A DNA stretch of 64,000 nt from Rahnella bonaserana (GTDB lineage Bacteria; Pseudomonadota; Gammaproteobacteria; Enterobacterales; Enterobacteriaceae), in contig NZ_JAFMOW010000045.1 of the NCBI RefSeq assembly GCF_019049675.1, forward strand, positions 1 through 64,000, written 5' to 3'. The stretch's first letter is position 1. Each line of letters begins with the position of its first letter. The translations under genes and the position numbers were made by a program. The notes beneath the pieces are model-generated. The model saw only the letters and a program-made list of their open reading frames with translations, was not told the origin of the DNA and searched no databases. Shown piece by piece: positions 1 to 9,900 of this stretch.

Positions 1-54
1 CTCACTATCGACATGTATAAATAGCCTCATTAAGATTAGCCCGTGTTCAGGAGG

Positions 55-70
55 ATTAGGATTTTTCCTC
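55..70. promoter_or_regulatory. RcsB-box-like motif upstream of the first LuxR-type gene
   Basis: The sequence ATTAGGATTTTTCCTC lies 42 bases before the start codon of the 113-727 gene. Its core, AGGA-N4-TCCT, has the arrangement of the enterobacterial RcsAB box (TAAGAATATTCCTA), with three mismatches over the 12-bp core. The same 16 bases recur at 2319-2334 before the secretion operon. That identity is seen directly. Binding by RcsB or by the local regulator is inference. Confidence 0.4.
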
Positions 71-112
71 AGAAAGGAACTACAACGGAAAGTACTACCA
101 ATGGAATGATAA

Positions 113-727
113 ATGAAACAAACGGTTGTTATCCACTCTGGCTATTATGAGATGCTGACGCTCTCGTCGATCCTTAAACATGTCAATTCAAAAGTGAACT
201 TGTTTTCTTCATTGAATGAGTTCTACGATTCAGGGATTGGTATGAACATCGACTGTATTATTATTGAGATAAATAATAACGTTGAAAACTTTAACTCTGT
301 GATTAAGTTTATCCGCAGAATGGATTTTTTATATAAGCCACCGCGCGTCATTGTGATCACTAAAATTGAACAATACGACAGACTTACTCGCCTTGTTGAA
401 GAGAACATTGATATGCTCATCTCTGAACAGGAAGAGTTGACCGTGCTGAGAAAGATGCTCATTACCGGCGTCGTTGACCTTAATTATCAGATGACCATCA
501 GCCCCTATTTAAACAGAAAGAAAAATGAAGTCTTTGATCCGGCAAGAATGTGTCTGACGTCCATGGAACGTGAAGTATTATGTGAGATTAAAAGCATGAA
601 GACCAATTCGAGTGTGGCGCAAAAAATGGGGAAGAGCAGTAAGACGATCAGTACCCATAAGCGAAATGCGATGAAGAAGTTAGGGCTTAAAAACTCGATA
701 GATTTGTACAAGTATCTGATGCAGTGA
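113..727 (+). CDS. LuxR/RcsA-type transcriptional regulator with degenerate receiver domain
   Basis: This 204-residue protein should bind DNA through a C-terminal LuxR-type helix-turn-helix (about residues 148-200), which contains the motifs LTSMEREVL, SVAQKMGKSSKTISTHKRNA and MKKLGLKN. The N-terminal 130 residues have the alternating hydrophobic pattern of a receiver fold. At the usual phospho-acceptor position (IDCIIIEIN) there is Glu52 instead of Asp, so classical phosphorylation is unlikely. The size and layout recall RcsA-class auxiliary regulators. The ATG at 113 has a weak GGAA ribosome site. The gene is AT-rich compared with the rest of the window. It sits next to a second regulator of the same type and upstream of the adhesin secretion operon, so a role in controlling that operon is plausible but inferred. 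Confidence 0.8.
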   Translation: MKQTVVIHSGYYEMLTLSSILKHVNSKVNLFSSLNEFYDSGIGMNIDCIIIEINNNVENFNSVIKFIRRMDFLYKPPRVIVITKIEQYDRLTRLVEENIDMLISEQEELTVLRKMLITGVVDLNYQMTISPYLNRKKNEVFDPARMCLTSMEREVLCEIKSMKTNSSVAQKMGKSSKTISTHKRNAMKKLGLKNSIDLYKYLMQ

Positions 728-780
728 TCCGGGCGCAGATTTGTTCTCCCGGGTATTCTGGGATGTCATCTTAATAAACT

Positions 781-813
781 AAAAAAAGCTATCGTTTAGC
801 GATAGCTTTTTTT
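781..813. terminator. Bidirectional terminator between the two convergent regulators
   Basis: The stem AAAAAAGCTATCG pairs with CGATAGCTTTTTT around a short loop, giving an A-run on one side and a T-run on the other. It lies between the 3' ends of the two convergent LuxR-type genes and can serve both. Confidence 0.85.
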
Positions 814-839
814 ATAGATAAAATACTGCAATCCAGGTA

Positions 840-1424
840 TTACACGGAGTGGTTGAGCACACGATTAAGATAGCGAAACAACTCTTTAGTACTTTTAAGG
901 CCGAGCTTTCTCATCGCGCTGTATTTATAGTAATAAAGGTTAGAGATTGGAATTGATGTGATTTTCTCGACGCTTTTCATGCGTTGGTTCTTTGACAGGC
1001 AGCGAAGCAAGATGGCTTCATTTTTACTGAGCAAATAGTCCTCAAGAAAAGGCCTGATTGATTCGTATTCCTTTTTCAATAAGCTGTCAAAGAAGAAAAA
1101 AACTTTTGAAAAGGAGTTGCCTTTACATAAACAAAAGTCAGCTAACTTGCTGTTAACAATGATGTTATCGCTAAAGATTATGACCTTGCTTTCTTGCTGT
1201 ATTATCGATTTCAAATTATAGATGTATTTATCTATATTAAACTCGAAACTGACCTCTCCTGGCTCAATGACATAAATGTCGAATATTTCAGCATTCTTAT
1301 CCAGAGCGGCTTCTGCACTGATTTGATTGAACGTTATACCTGCAGTGGTGCGGATTAAAGAAAATAGGTTTTTTAACCCTACATATGTGAATGTGCATGA
1401 GTCTATAAGTGCAATGCGCATCAT
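840..1424 (-). CDS. LuxR-type transcriptional regulator, paralogue of the neighbouring regulator
   Basis: This 194-residue protein has a degenerate receiver-like N-terminus (Glu rather than Asp in IYVIEPG) and a C-terminal helix-turn-helix. Its last 60 residues (NEAILLRCLSKNQRMKSVEK, then MRKLGLKSTKELFRYL) align with those of the 113-727 product (MKKLGLKNSIDLYKYL), so the two are related copies. Its recognition helix region (ISNLYYYKYSAM) departs strongly from the usual LuxR consensus, so it may bind a different site or be a poor DNA binder. The start at 1424 is preceded by AAAGGAATGG; an ATG three bases downstream is equally possible. The gene is AT-rich and convergent with its paralogue. 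The function is unknown. Regulation of the adhesin operon is a guess from position. Confidence 0.75.
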   Translation of the reverse strand: MMRIALIDSCTFTYVGLKNLFSLIRTTAGITFNQISAEAALDKNAEIFDIYVIEPGEVSFEFNIDKYIYNLKSIIQQESKVIIFSDNIIVNSKLADFCLCKGNSFSKVFFFFDSLLKKEYESIRPFLEDYLLSKNEAILLRCLSKNQRMKSVEKITSIPISNLYYYKYSAMRKLGLKSTKELFRYLNRVLNHSV

Positions 1425-2290
1425 TAATCCATTCCTTTAAATGCATTGGCTTCCGTAGAGATCATTGCGTATACCTGATAATACATCTCCGTTATTATTA
1501 CCAAATAAGCTTTCCGGTATACTATCGGGTAAGAATGCAGTCGTCAACGTAACCAAATATGATCATCTTATTATCATGTAAATAAACATTCTGAAACTTA
1601 CAGTGCAACTATCTGATAATAGATGGTATTTTTTCTATTGCTGACAAAATAAATTACGTGTTTAGGAATATTTTTAATTTCATCGTTTAATACTTAAACA
1701 TTCTTAAGTTAATGTACAAAAACTGACACTCTCAGACACCAAAAAAGAAACCTGCTGCGACCCGCCTCACTACTAATTTAACTGATTTAACAGACGTTAA
1801 AATCGTTGTTTTGAAGATCACCTCATCAAAAAAATGCCCTTCAGATAAGGTCATGAATTTTCGTTTCATGAAACTTTCGAAAGAATATCGGATGAAATCT
1901 CTGCGAAGGTTGTCCATTTTATCTCGCAATGGCGATAACCGGTGGCTAATACTTAAGGAGGATTGTCAGATGATGATTAATCATTATTGCGGGCGATGAT
2001 AAGATGTTTTTTACATTGTATTTAAATCATTGTTAGCAAAATGTTGCTTTTAATCTGTGGGTGAAAATTTGTTTTTATTCTCTCCTTTTCCATCTGATCA
2101 CGGTCATGAATGCCTGCTAAAAGGGAAATAACAGGGATTTATTTGTAAGGATTTTGCAAATTATCCTAAGATATGACTGAGTTTTGTAAAGCTATCAATC
2201 AAAATGATGCCAATTTTCACTGTAAATCCGCCTTTCAGACGATCAGATTTTTCCATTTTTTATCAAAAACAAGATACTGATTTATAACAT
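1425..2290. other. Long AT-rich non-coding stretch upstream of the secretion operon
   Basis: This stretch is unusually AT-rich and lies between the divergent 840-1424 regulator and the secretion operon. I see no convincing protein gene. Open frames of 62 and 65 codons overlap on opposite strands and resemble nothing known. One detail stands out: a perfect AAGGAGG at 1954-1960 sits 8-9 bases before ATGATG, which opens a nine- to ten-codon frame (MMINHYCGR) ending at 1999. This could be a leader peptide or chance. The length and base composition suit a regulated promoter bound by silencing proteins, but this is inference. Confidence 0.4.
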
Positions 2291-2334
2291 TAATCACATT
2301 CACTCAATGAATGTGATTATTAGGATTTTTCCTC
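2291..2334. promoter_or_regulatory. Putative operator cluster of the adhesin secretion operon
   Basis: A perfect 12-bp inverted repeat (TAATCACATTCA, 5-base spacer, TGAATGTGATTA) occupies 2291-2319. It is followed without a gap by the RcsB-box-like ATTAGGATTTTTCCTC (2319-2334), identical to the copy at 55-70. The cluster lies about 160 bases before the start of the TolC-family gene. I could not fix a promoter with confidence; a possible -35 is TTGACC at 2370-2375. Confidence 0.5.
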
Positions 2335-2496
2335 CTTTGTGAATGTGTTTCTGCTGGTTTACGTAATTTTTGACCACTTTTTCTGCAGCGCGAAGATTGT
2401 AATAATAGCGTCAGAGTCACAGGAAACAGGGGGTTGGAGGACTGTGCAATGGCTGCGCGAGGACGTTCTCCCTAAGGATAATGACAGGAGTGTCAG

Positions 2497-3855
2497 ATGA
2501 ACAAGTGGTCTAAGATTATTGCCATACCGTTAAGTATTTTGGGTGTGTTACTGACATTCCCTGGCGTGGTCTTTGCAAATGTTTCAGAAAGTGTCAATGC
2601 GTGGGCTAATGCACCTGCGATGAGAGGGCTCGATTCTGTTGATCTGAAATCAACTATCTTGCAGGCATTTTCTCGCAGTCCTTCGGTTACGCAGCAAGCC
2701 TATCAGCTGGGTATCGGTCAGGCGCAGATCCGTGAAGCGCAAAGTGCGTGGTATCCGCAGGTGGGTCTGACGGCGAATACTGGCAACTCAACCCAGCAGG
2801 ATTTTTCTAACAGCCTGAATAATGCGGCTGCCTATGGTCTTACGCTTTCTCAGCTGGTGTATGATTTTGGCAAAACAAATGCCAATGTCAGTCAGCAGAA
2901 GTCAACGCAGGAAAGCTATCGTTATAAATTACTGGCGACAATGTCTGACGTTGCCGAGCAAACCGCGACCGCGTATCTGGACGTATTGAAATATCAGGAC
3001 CTCACCCGCACGGTTGAGGAAAATATCCGTGCGCTGGAAGACGTCAGAAGAATGTCTTCCTTACGTGCGGACGCGGGATTAAGCACCCGTTCCGATGTAT
3101 TGCAGGCGCAATCGCGTATTTCAGGCATGCGTTCAACGCTGAAACAATATCAGGCGAGTTTATCGGCAGCCAAAGCGCAATTAGAATCGCTGACCGGCGT
3201 GAAGGCTAAATATTATCAGCCATTTACCGCCAGTGATTTTGATAATCCGGTTGTGCCGGAGAATATCGATTATTCGAAAATCCCTACCGTTTTATTTGCG
3301 CAGACACAGCAGGAGTCAGCCTCTTATGAAGTCAGTAAAGCCAAATCAGATTATTTACCTACGCTGAGTTTGCAGGCCAGCCGGACGCGTTACGAAACGA
3401 ATAATAACCCGTACTGGAATAATCAAATCCAGTTACATGTGGATGCACCGCTCTATCAGGGCGGAGCCGTTTCTGCACGCGTGAGTCAGGCAGAAGGACG
3501 CAAAAATATTGCTGCGACGCTCGTTGATCAGGCCAAGCTGGATATCTTGCAAAAAGCGTCAGTGGCTTATGCCAACTGGGCGGGCGCCGAAGGGCAGGTG
3601 CAGGCCAGCGCGGCACAGCTACAGGATTCCATCCGCTCGCGCGATGTGTACAAAAGCGAATATAAACTTAACCAGCGCACGCTGAATGATTTACTCAGCG
3701 TAGAGCAGGACGTCTTCCAGGCTGAGTTTTCACAAGTCAGCGCCAAATACGACAGCTGGTATTCACTGATTAATTACACGACGGCGGTAAATAACTTATT
3801 GCCTCAGCTTGGAATTAGTCAGGGCGAGAAACAGTCGTTACCCGATCTGAAATAA
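2497..3855 (+). CDS. TolC-family outer-membrane protein of a type I secretion system
   Basis: The 452-residue product forms the outer-membrane channel that lets the adhesin leave the cell. A signal peptide is clear (MNKWSKII, a hydrophobic core, then VVFA-N, cleavage near residue 28). The mature part carries the two OEP repeats of the TolC family, with motifs such as GIGQAQIREAQSAWYPQV, LSQLVYDFG and LDVLKYQDL near the N-terminus and YANWAGAEGQV and LNQRTLNDLLSVEQDVFQAE in the second half. The length is usual for LapE/AggA-like channels dedicated to giant adhesins. The start has AGGAG nine bases upstream. It is the first gene of the operon, 82 bases before the adhesin start, and is dedicated to that operon rather than being the housekeeping tolC. 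Confidence 0.93.
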   Translation: MNKWSKIIAIPLSILGVLLTFPGVVFANVSESVNAWANAPAMRGLDSVDLKSTILQAFSRSPSVTQQAYQLGIGQAQIREAQSAWYPQVGLTANTGNSTQQDFSNSLNNAAAYGLTLSQLVYDFGKTNANVSQQKSTQESYRYKLLATMSDVAEQTATAYLDVLKYQDLTRTVEENIRALEDVRRMSSLRADAGLSTRSDVLQAQSRISGMRSTLKQYQASLSAAKAQLESLTGVKAKYYQPFTASDFDNPVVPENIDYSKIPTVLFAQTQQESASYEVSKAKSDYLPTLSLQASRTRYETNNNPYWNNQIQLHVDAPLYQGGAVSARVSQAEGRKNIAATLVDQAKLDILQKASVAYANWAGAEGQVQASAAQLQDSIRSRDVYKSEYKLNQRTLNDLLSVEQDVFQAEFSQVSAKYDSWYSLINYTTAVNNLLPQLGISQGEKQSLPDLK

Positions 3856-3937
3856 CCTGCAGTTAAATCAACAACAAAAATGTTTTTTAGCATTGAAACA
3901 ACACCTCACATTACAGACAAGGATTAAGGACAATATC

Positions 3938-6900
3938 ATGAGCAGAAGCATAGATATTATCTCTCGCAAAACGTCGCTGAAGAACGAATTCACTGCCCAG
4001 GGAAATACGGCACTCGCAATGAATGAATCGGGCATCGTGGTTATTCATGATTCGGTGAAAAATGTCGCCAGCTATGAACGAAGCGGTAATGACCTGATTA
4101 TTCATATGCAGGATGGCTCGGTCATTCGTTGCGTAGGATATTTTGAGAATATCGGTCAGGATAATGAAAATAAACTGGTTTTCCAGGATGAAAATCAACA
4201 ACTAACCGAAATTGATTTCACCGATGCGACAGCGGCACATGATACGGCTGCCTTTACGGTTCATGCGGTTGAAACGCCCCTCGCAAGCCTCGAACCTTTA
4301 CTGCTCAGTACGACGGAAGTCAGTGTTGAATGGCCCTATTTGCTGGCCGGCGTGCTGGGTGCAGGCGCCGTGGGGGCGTTGCTGGGACACAGCGGCGGTT
4401 CCGACGAAAAAACAAAAGTCATTGATAACACCAAAGATGTCGAAGTCGCCCGTCCAACCTTCCTGGTGACGGATACTGAGGGTGACAGCCAGGGCATTCT
4501 TGCCAATCAGGCGGTGACCGATGACGTGCGTCCTACTTTCACCGGCACCGGTAATCCGGGGGCTGAAATTTCTATTGTGGATGCCAGCGGAAAAATTATC
4601 GCGACGACGCTGGTCGATGCCAGCGGACAGTGGACGGCTCAACTTGCGCCTCAGTCTGCGGGATCCCATACCTATATCGTGGTTCAGGAAAGCAACGGTT
4701 CCAGCACCAGCGCAGGTTCCATTACGCTCAACATCGTAACGGATAAAGCATCCCTGAGTGTCGATACCCTGGCCGGAGATAACGTGCTGAATGCCGCAGA
4801 AGCGGGCGCAGATGTTTCCCTTTCTGGCCAAAGCGCGAATCTGGCCGCGGGAACCACCGTGACGGTTTCCCTCAATGGTTCAAGCTGGCAGACCACCGTG
4901 GCGGCAGACGGCAGCTGGTCGGTCAATGTCCCGGCTGCGGATGCGCAGGCCCTTGCCGACGGCGTGTATACCGTTCAGGTCAGCGGCGTGGATCGCGCGG
5001 GCAATACCATTACTTCCAGCTCGACCTTAACGGTTGATACCCATCCTCCTGCGCTGGTGATTAACACCGTCGCGGGAGACGATATTCTCAATGCCGCAGA
5101 ATCAGGTCAGCCACTGACGCTCAGCGGGACGTCGGATGCCGGAGCCGGGCAGGTTGTGACGCTGCTGCTTAACGGCATCGCCTACAGCGCAACCGTGGAT
5201 GCCAATGGTCACTGGTCGGTGGATGTCCCTGCTGCCCATGCGGGCGTACTCAAAGACGGGAATGTCACTGTCAGTGCCTCGGTCAGTGATACGGCGGGGA
5301 ACAGCACGTCCACCACGCACGATGTGCGGGTCGACACGACGGTTCCGGTCGTCATCATTAATACCATCGCCGGTGACAATATCCTCAACAGCGCAGAGCA
5401 AACTCAGGCGCAAATCGTCAGCGGCACCAGTACCGGCGGGGAAGCAGGCGATACCGTGACGCTGCTCATTAATGGTCAGACTTACACCACCACGCTGGCG
5501 GCTGATGGCTCATGGAGTGTCGGTTTACCGGCGTCCGTATTCAGTTCACTGGCGGATGGCAGTTACGAAGTCAACGTCAGCATCACCGATAAAGCGGGCA
5601 ACACGGGCTCGCAGTCAACATCAGTGCTGGTTGCTTCGGAAGTGCCGGAACTGGCAATCAATATCGTTGCAACCGACGACGTTATTAATGCCATTGAAAA
5701 GGGTGAAGCGCTGGAAATCAGCGGCACCAGCAACAGTGCCGATGGTACGCCGGTCACCCTGACGCTGAACGGCATTACCTACACCGGTACCGTATCCGGC
5801 GGTAACTGGACGGTTACCGTTCCCGCTACCGACGTTTCAAAACTCGGCGAAGCAACCTATACCCTTTCCGCCAGCAGCACCGATGCTGAAGGTAACAGCG
5901 GTTCAGCCACACACAACGTGGTGGTCGATTCCGTTCTGCCGAATGTCACTATTGCAGTCACGGCAGGCGACGACATTATTAACGCCACGGAAATCAACGC
6001 CGATCAGACCATCAGCGGCAAAGTCACTAATGCGGCCGCAGGCGATGTCGTCACTGTCACCGTGGGCGGCAATGTCTATACCGCGACCGTTCAGGACGAT
6101 CTGAGCTGGAGCGTCAGCGTACCTTCTGCCGATCTGAAAGGATTTGGCGACGGCGACCTGACTATCAATGCGTCAGTCACCAATCAGCACGGCAACACCG
6201 GCACCAACGATCGTGAGATCAACATCGACGCCGGTCTGCCGGGTCTGCGCATCGATACCGTTGCGGGCGATGATGTGATCAACAGCATCGAGATCCAGCA
6301 GAACCAGATCGTCAGCGGCACCAGCACCGATATCGCGGCGGGAAGTTCAGTCACCGTGACCATCAACAGCGTCGATTATCAGGCGACCGTCGGCGCGAAC
6401 GGCGCATGGTCTGCTGCGGTTCCGGCAGCGGACGTGGCGAACTGGCCTGCGGGTGCGCTTGCGATTAGCGTGACCGGCTCTGATGTGTCAGGCAACTCCG
6501 TGACCATCTCCAGTAACGTCACCGTTGATCTGAGCAGCCTCGCCATTGCAATTGATACGATTGCTGCAGACGACATCATCAATGCCGCCGAAAAAGCAGC
6601 AGACCTGACGCTGAGCGGCACCACGCAAAACGTCGAAGCCGGTCAGACGGTGACCGTGAATTTCGCGGGCCACACGTATACCGCTACCGTGCAGGACAAC
6701 GGCAGCTGGAGCGTAAACGTTCCTGCTGCGGATATGCGCACTCTGAAAGACGGTGACGCGACAGTCAGCGTCAGCGTGACCAATGCGGCGGGCAACAGCG
6801 CGGGCGCAGCTCAGGATGTAACGGTCGATACCGTTGCACCGGCCATCACGATGAATACCATCGCCGGTGACAACGTGCTGAACAGCGCGGAAGCCGGTGC

Positions 6901-9900
6901 GGACGTGGTGCTCAGCGGCACCTCGACGGCTGAAGCCGGTCAGGTTGTAACCATCACCCTGAACGGCAACGATTACACCGCGACCGTCGGCACCGACGGC
7001 ACCTGGAGCACGTCTGTTCCGGCGGCAGACGCCTCGGCGCTGACTGACGGCACGTACTCAGTCACTGTGACGGTGAAAGACGTCGCCGGTAACAGTTCAT
7101 CTGTGAGCGGTTCGGTGCTGGTGGATATCACTGCGCCAGCTCTGACCATCAACACCGTTTCCACCGACGACGTGATCAACGCGCAGGAGCATCAGCAGAA
7201 CCTGATGATCTCTGGTGGTTCCACGGGCGTTCCGGCGGGCGGATTAGTGACCGTTGAAATCGACGGCCACAGCTACACGGCCGCCGTTGATGCGAACGGC
7301 AACTGGAGCGTCGGGGTTCCGGCGAACGTGGTCAGCACGCTGACTGACGGTTCCTACACCATCAGCGCAAGCGTCAAAGATGCCGCAGGCAACAACGGTT
7401 CAATTACACACGACGTCACGGTGGATACCGTTGCGCCGGTTCTGACCATCAATACCGTTGCGGCCGATGACGTGATTAACGCCATCGAGAAAGGTGAAGC
7501 GCTGACCGTCAGTGGCACCAGCAACGGTACCGACGGCAGCGTGATTACGCTGAATCTCAACGGTCAGAACTACACCGCAACCGTCAGCAACGGCACCTGG
7601 ACGCTGAAGGTTCCGGCGTCCGACGTTGCGAAACTCGGCGAAGCGGATTACACCCTGACCGCCAGCAGCACCGACGCGGCGGGTAACACCGGCAGCACCA
7701 CGCACGACATTCTGGTCGACAGTTCGTTGCCGTCCGTCAGCATCAGCCCGGTCGCCACCGACAACATCGTTAATGCGACGGAAATCAATGCCGATCAGCT
7801 GATTAGCGGCAAAGTCACTAATGCCGCAGCGGGTGATACCGTCACCATTACGCTGGGCGGCAAAACCTATACGGCTGAAGTGCAAAGTGATCTGAGCTGG
7901 AGCGTCAGCGTGCCTTCTGCGGATCTGAAAGGATTTGGCGATGGCGATCTGACCATCAATGCATCCGTGACCAATCAGCACGGCAACACCGGCACCAACG
8001 ATCGTGAGATCAACATCGACGCCGGTCTGCCGGGTCTGCGCATCGACACCGTGGCGGGCGACGATGTGGTCAACAGCATCGAGATCCAGCAGAACCAGAT
8101 CGTCAGCGGCACCAGCACTGACATCGCGGCAGGCAGTTCAGTCACCGTGACCATCAACGGCGTCGATTATCAGGCGACCGTGGGCGCAAACGGCAACTGG
8201 TCGGCGGCGGTTCCTTCTTCTGATGTGGCGAACTGGCCGGCGGGTGCGTTGAATATCAGCGTGACCGGCAGCGATGTTTCGGGCAACTCAGTGACGATTT
8301 CGAACAATGTCACAGTCGATCTGAGCAGCGTGGCGATCACCGTCGACACCATCGCGGCTGATGACATCATTAACGCAGCAGAAAAAGCGGCAGACCTGAC
8401 GCTGAGCGGCACCACGCAAAACGTCGAAGCCGGTCAGACGGTGACCGTGAATTTCGCGGGGCACACTTACACTACGACCGTTGGCACTGACGGCAGCTGG
8501 AGCGTGAACGTTCCGGCGGGTGACATGACCAGCCTGAAAGACGGCGACGTGACCGCCACCGCCAGCGTCACCAACGTGGCAGGCAACAGCGCCAGCGCGG
8601 CGAATACGGCGGAAGTGGACGCGTCTGCGCCTACCATCACTATCAATACCATCGCCGGTGATAACGTGCTCAACAGCGCGGAAGCCGGTGCAGATGTGGT
8701 ACTGAGCGGGACGTCTACTGCCGAAGCCGGTCAGGTTGTAACCATCACCCTGAACGGCAACGATTACACCGCGACCGTCGGCAGCGACGGCAGCTGGAGC
8801 ACGTCTGTTCCTGCAGCAGACGCCTCGGCGCTGACCGACGGCACCTACACCGTGAATGCTACGGTGAAAGACGTCGCCGGTAACAGCTCGTCTGTGAGCG
8901 GTTCGGTGCTGGTTGATATCACCGCGCCAACGCTGACTATCAACACCGTTTCCGCCGACGACATCATTAACGCGCAGGAGCATCAGCAGAACCTGATGAT
9001 CTCCGGTGGCAGCACGGGCGTTCCGGCGGGCGGTCTGGTGACCGTTGACATCGACGGCCACAGCTACACCGCCGCCGTGGATGCCAATGGCAACTGGAGC
9101 GTCGGGGTTCCGGCGGACGTGGTCAGCACCCTGACCGACGGTTCCTACACCGTCAGCGCAAGCGTCAAAGATGCCGCAGGCAACGACGGTTCCGTCACGC
9201 ACGACGTCACTGTCGACACCGTTGCGCCGGTTCTGACTATCAATACCGTTGCAGCCGACGATGTGATCAACGCCATCGAAAAAGGCGAAGCCCTGACCGT
9301 CAGCGGCACCAGCAACGGTACCGACGGCAGCGTGATTACGCTGAATCTCAACGGTCAGAACTACACCGCAACCGTCAGCAACGGCACCTGGACGCTGAAG
9401 GTTCCGGCGTCCGACGTTGCGAAACTCGGCGAAGCGGATTACACCCTGACCGCCAGCAGCACCGACGCGGCGGGCAATACCGGCAGCGCGACGCACGACA
9501 TTCTGGTCGACAGTTCGCTACCGTCCGTGAGCATCAGCCCGGTGGCGACTGACAACATCGTTAACGCCACGGAAATCAATGCCGATCAGACTATCAGCGG
9601 CAAGGTCACCAATGCGGCGGCGGGCGATACCGTCACCATTACGCTGGGCGGGAAGACTTACACCACGACCGTTCAGGACGACCTGAGCTGGAGCGTCAGC
9701 GTACCTTCTGCCGATCTGAAAGGATTTGGCGACGGCGACCTGACTATCAGCGCATCCGTCACCAATCAGCACGGCAACACCGGCACCAACGATCGCGAGA
9801 TCAACATCGACGCCGGTCTGCCGGGTCTGCGTATCAACACCGTGGCTGGCGACGATGTCGTCAACAGCATCGAGATCCAGCAGAACCAGATCGTCAGCGG

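Noticed and set aside
1732-1999. Overlapping 65- and 62-codon open frames on opposite strands
   Set aside because: They overlap each other, begin without good ribosome sites, have no recognisable sequence pattern and lie in AT-rich promoter DNA.
4330-4400. Lap-type retention and LapG cleavage module at the adhesin N-terminus
   Set aside because: The Gly/Ala-rich segment LLAGVLGAGAVGALLG resembles BapA-type prefixes. I see no convincing TAAG/PAAG cleavage motif in the expected context.
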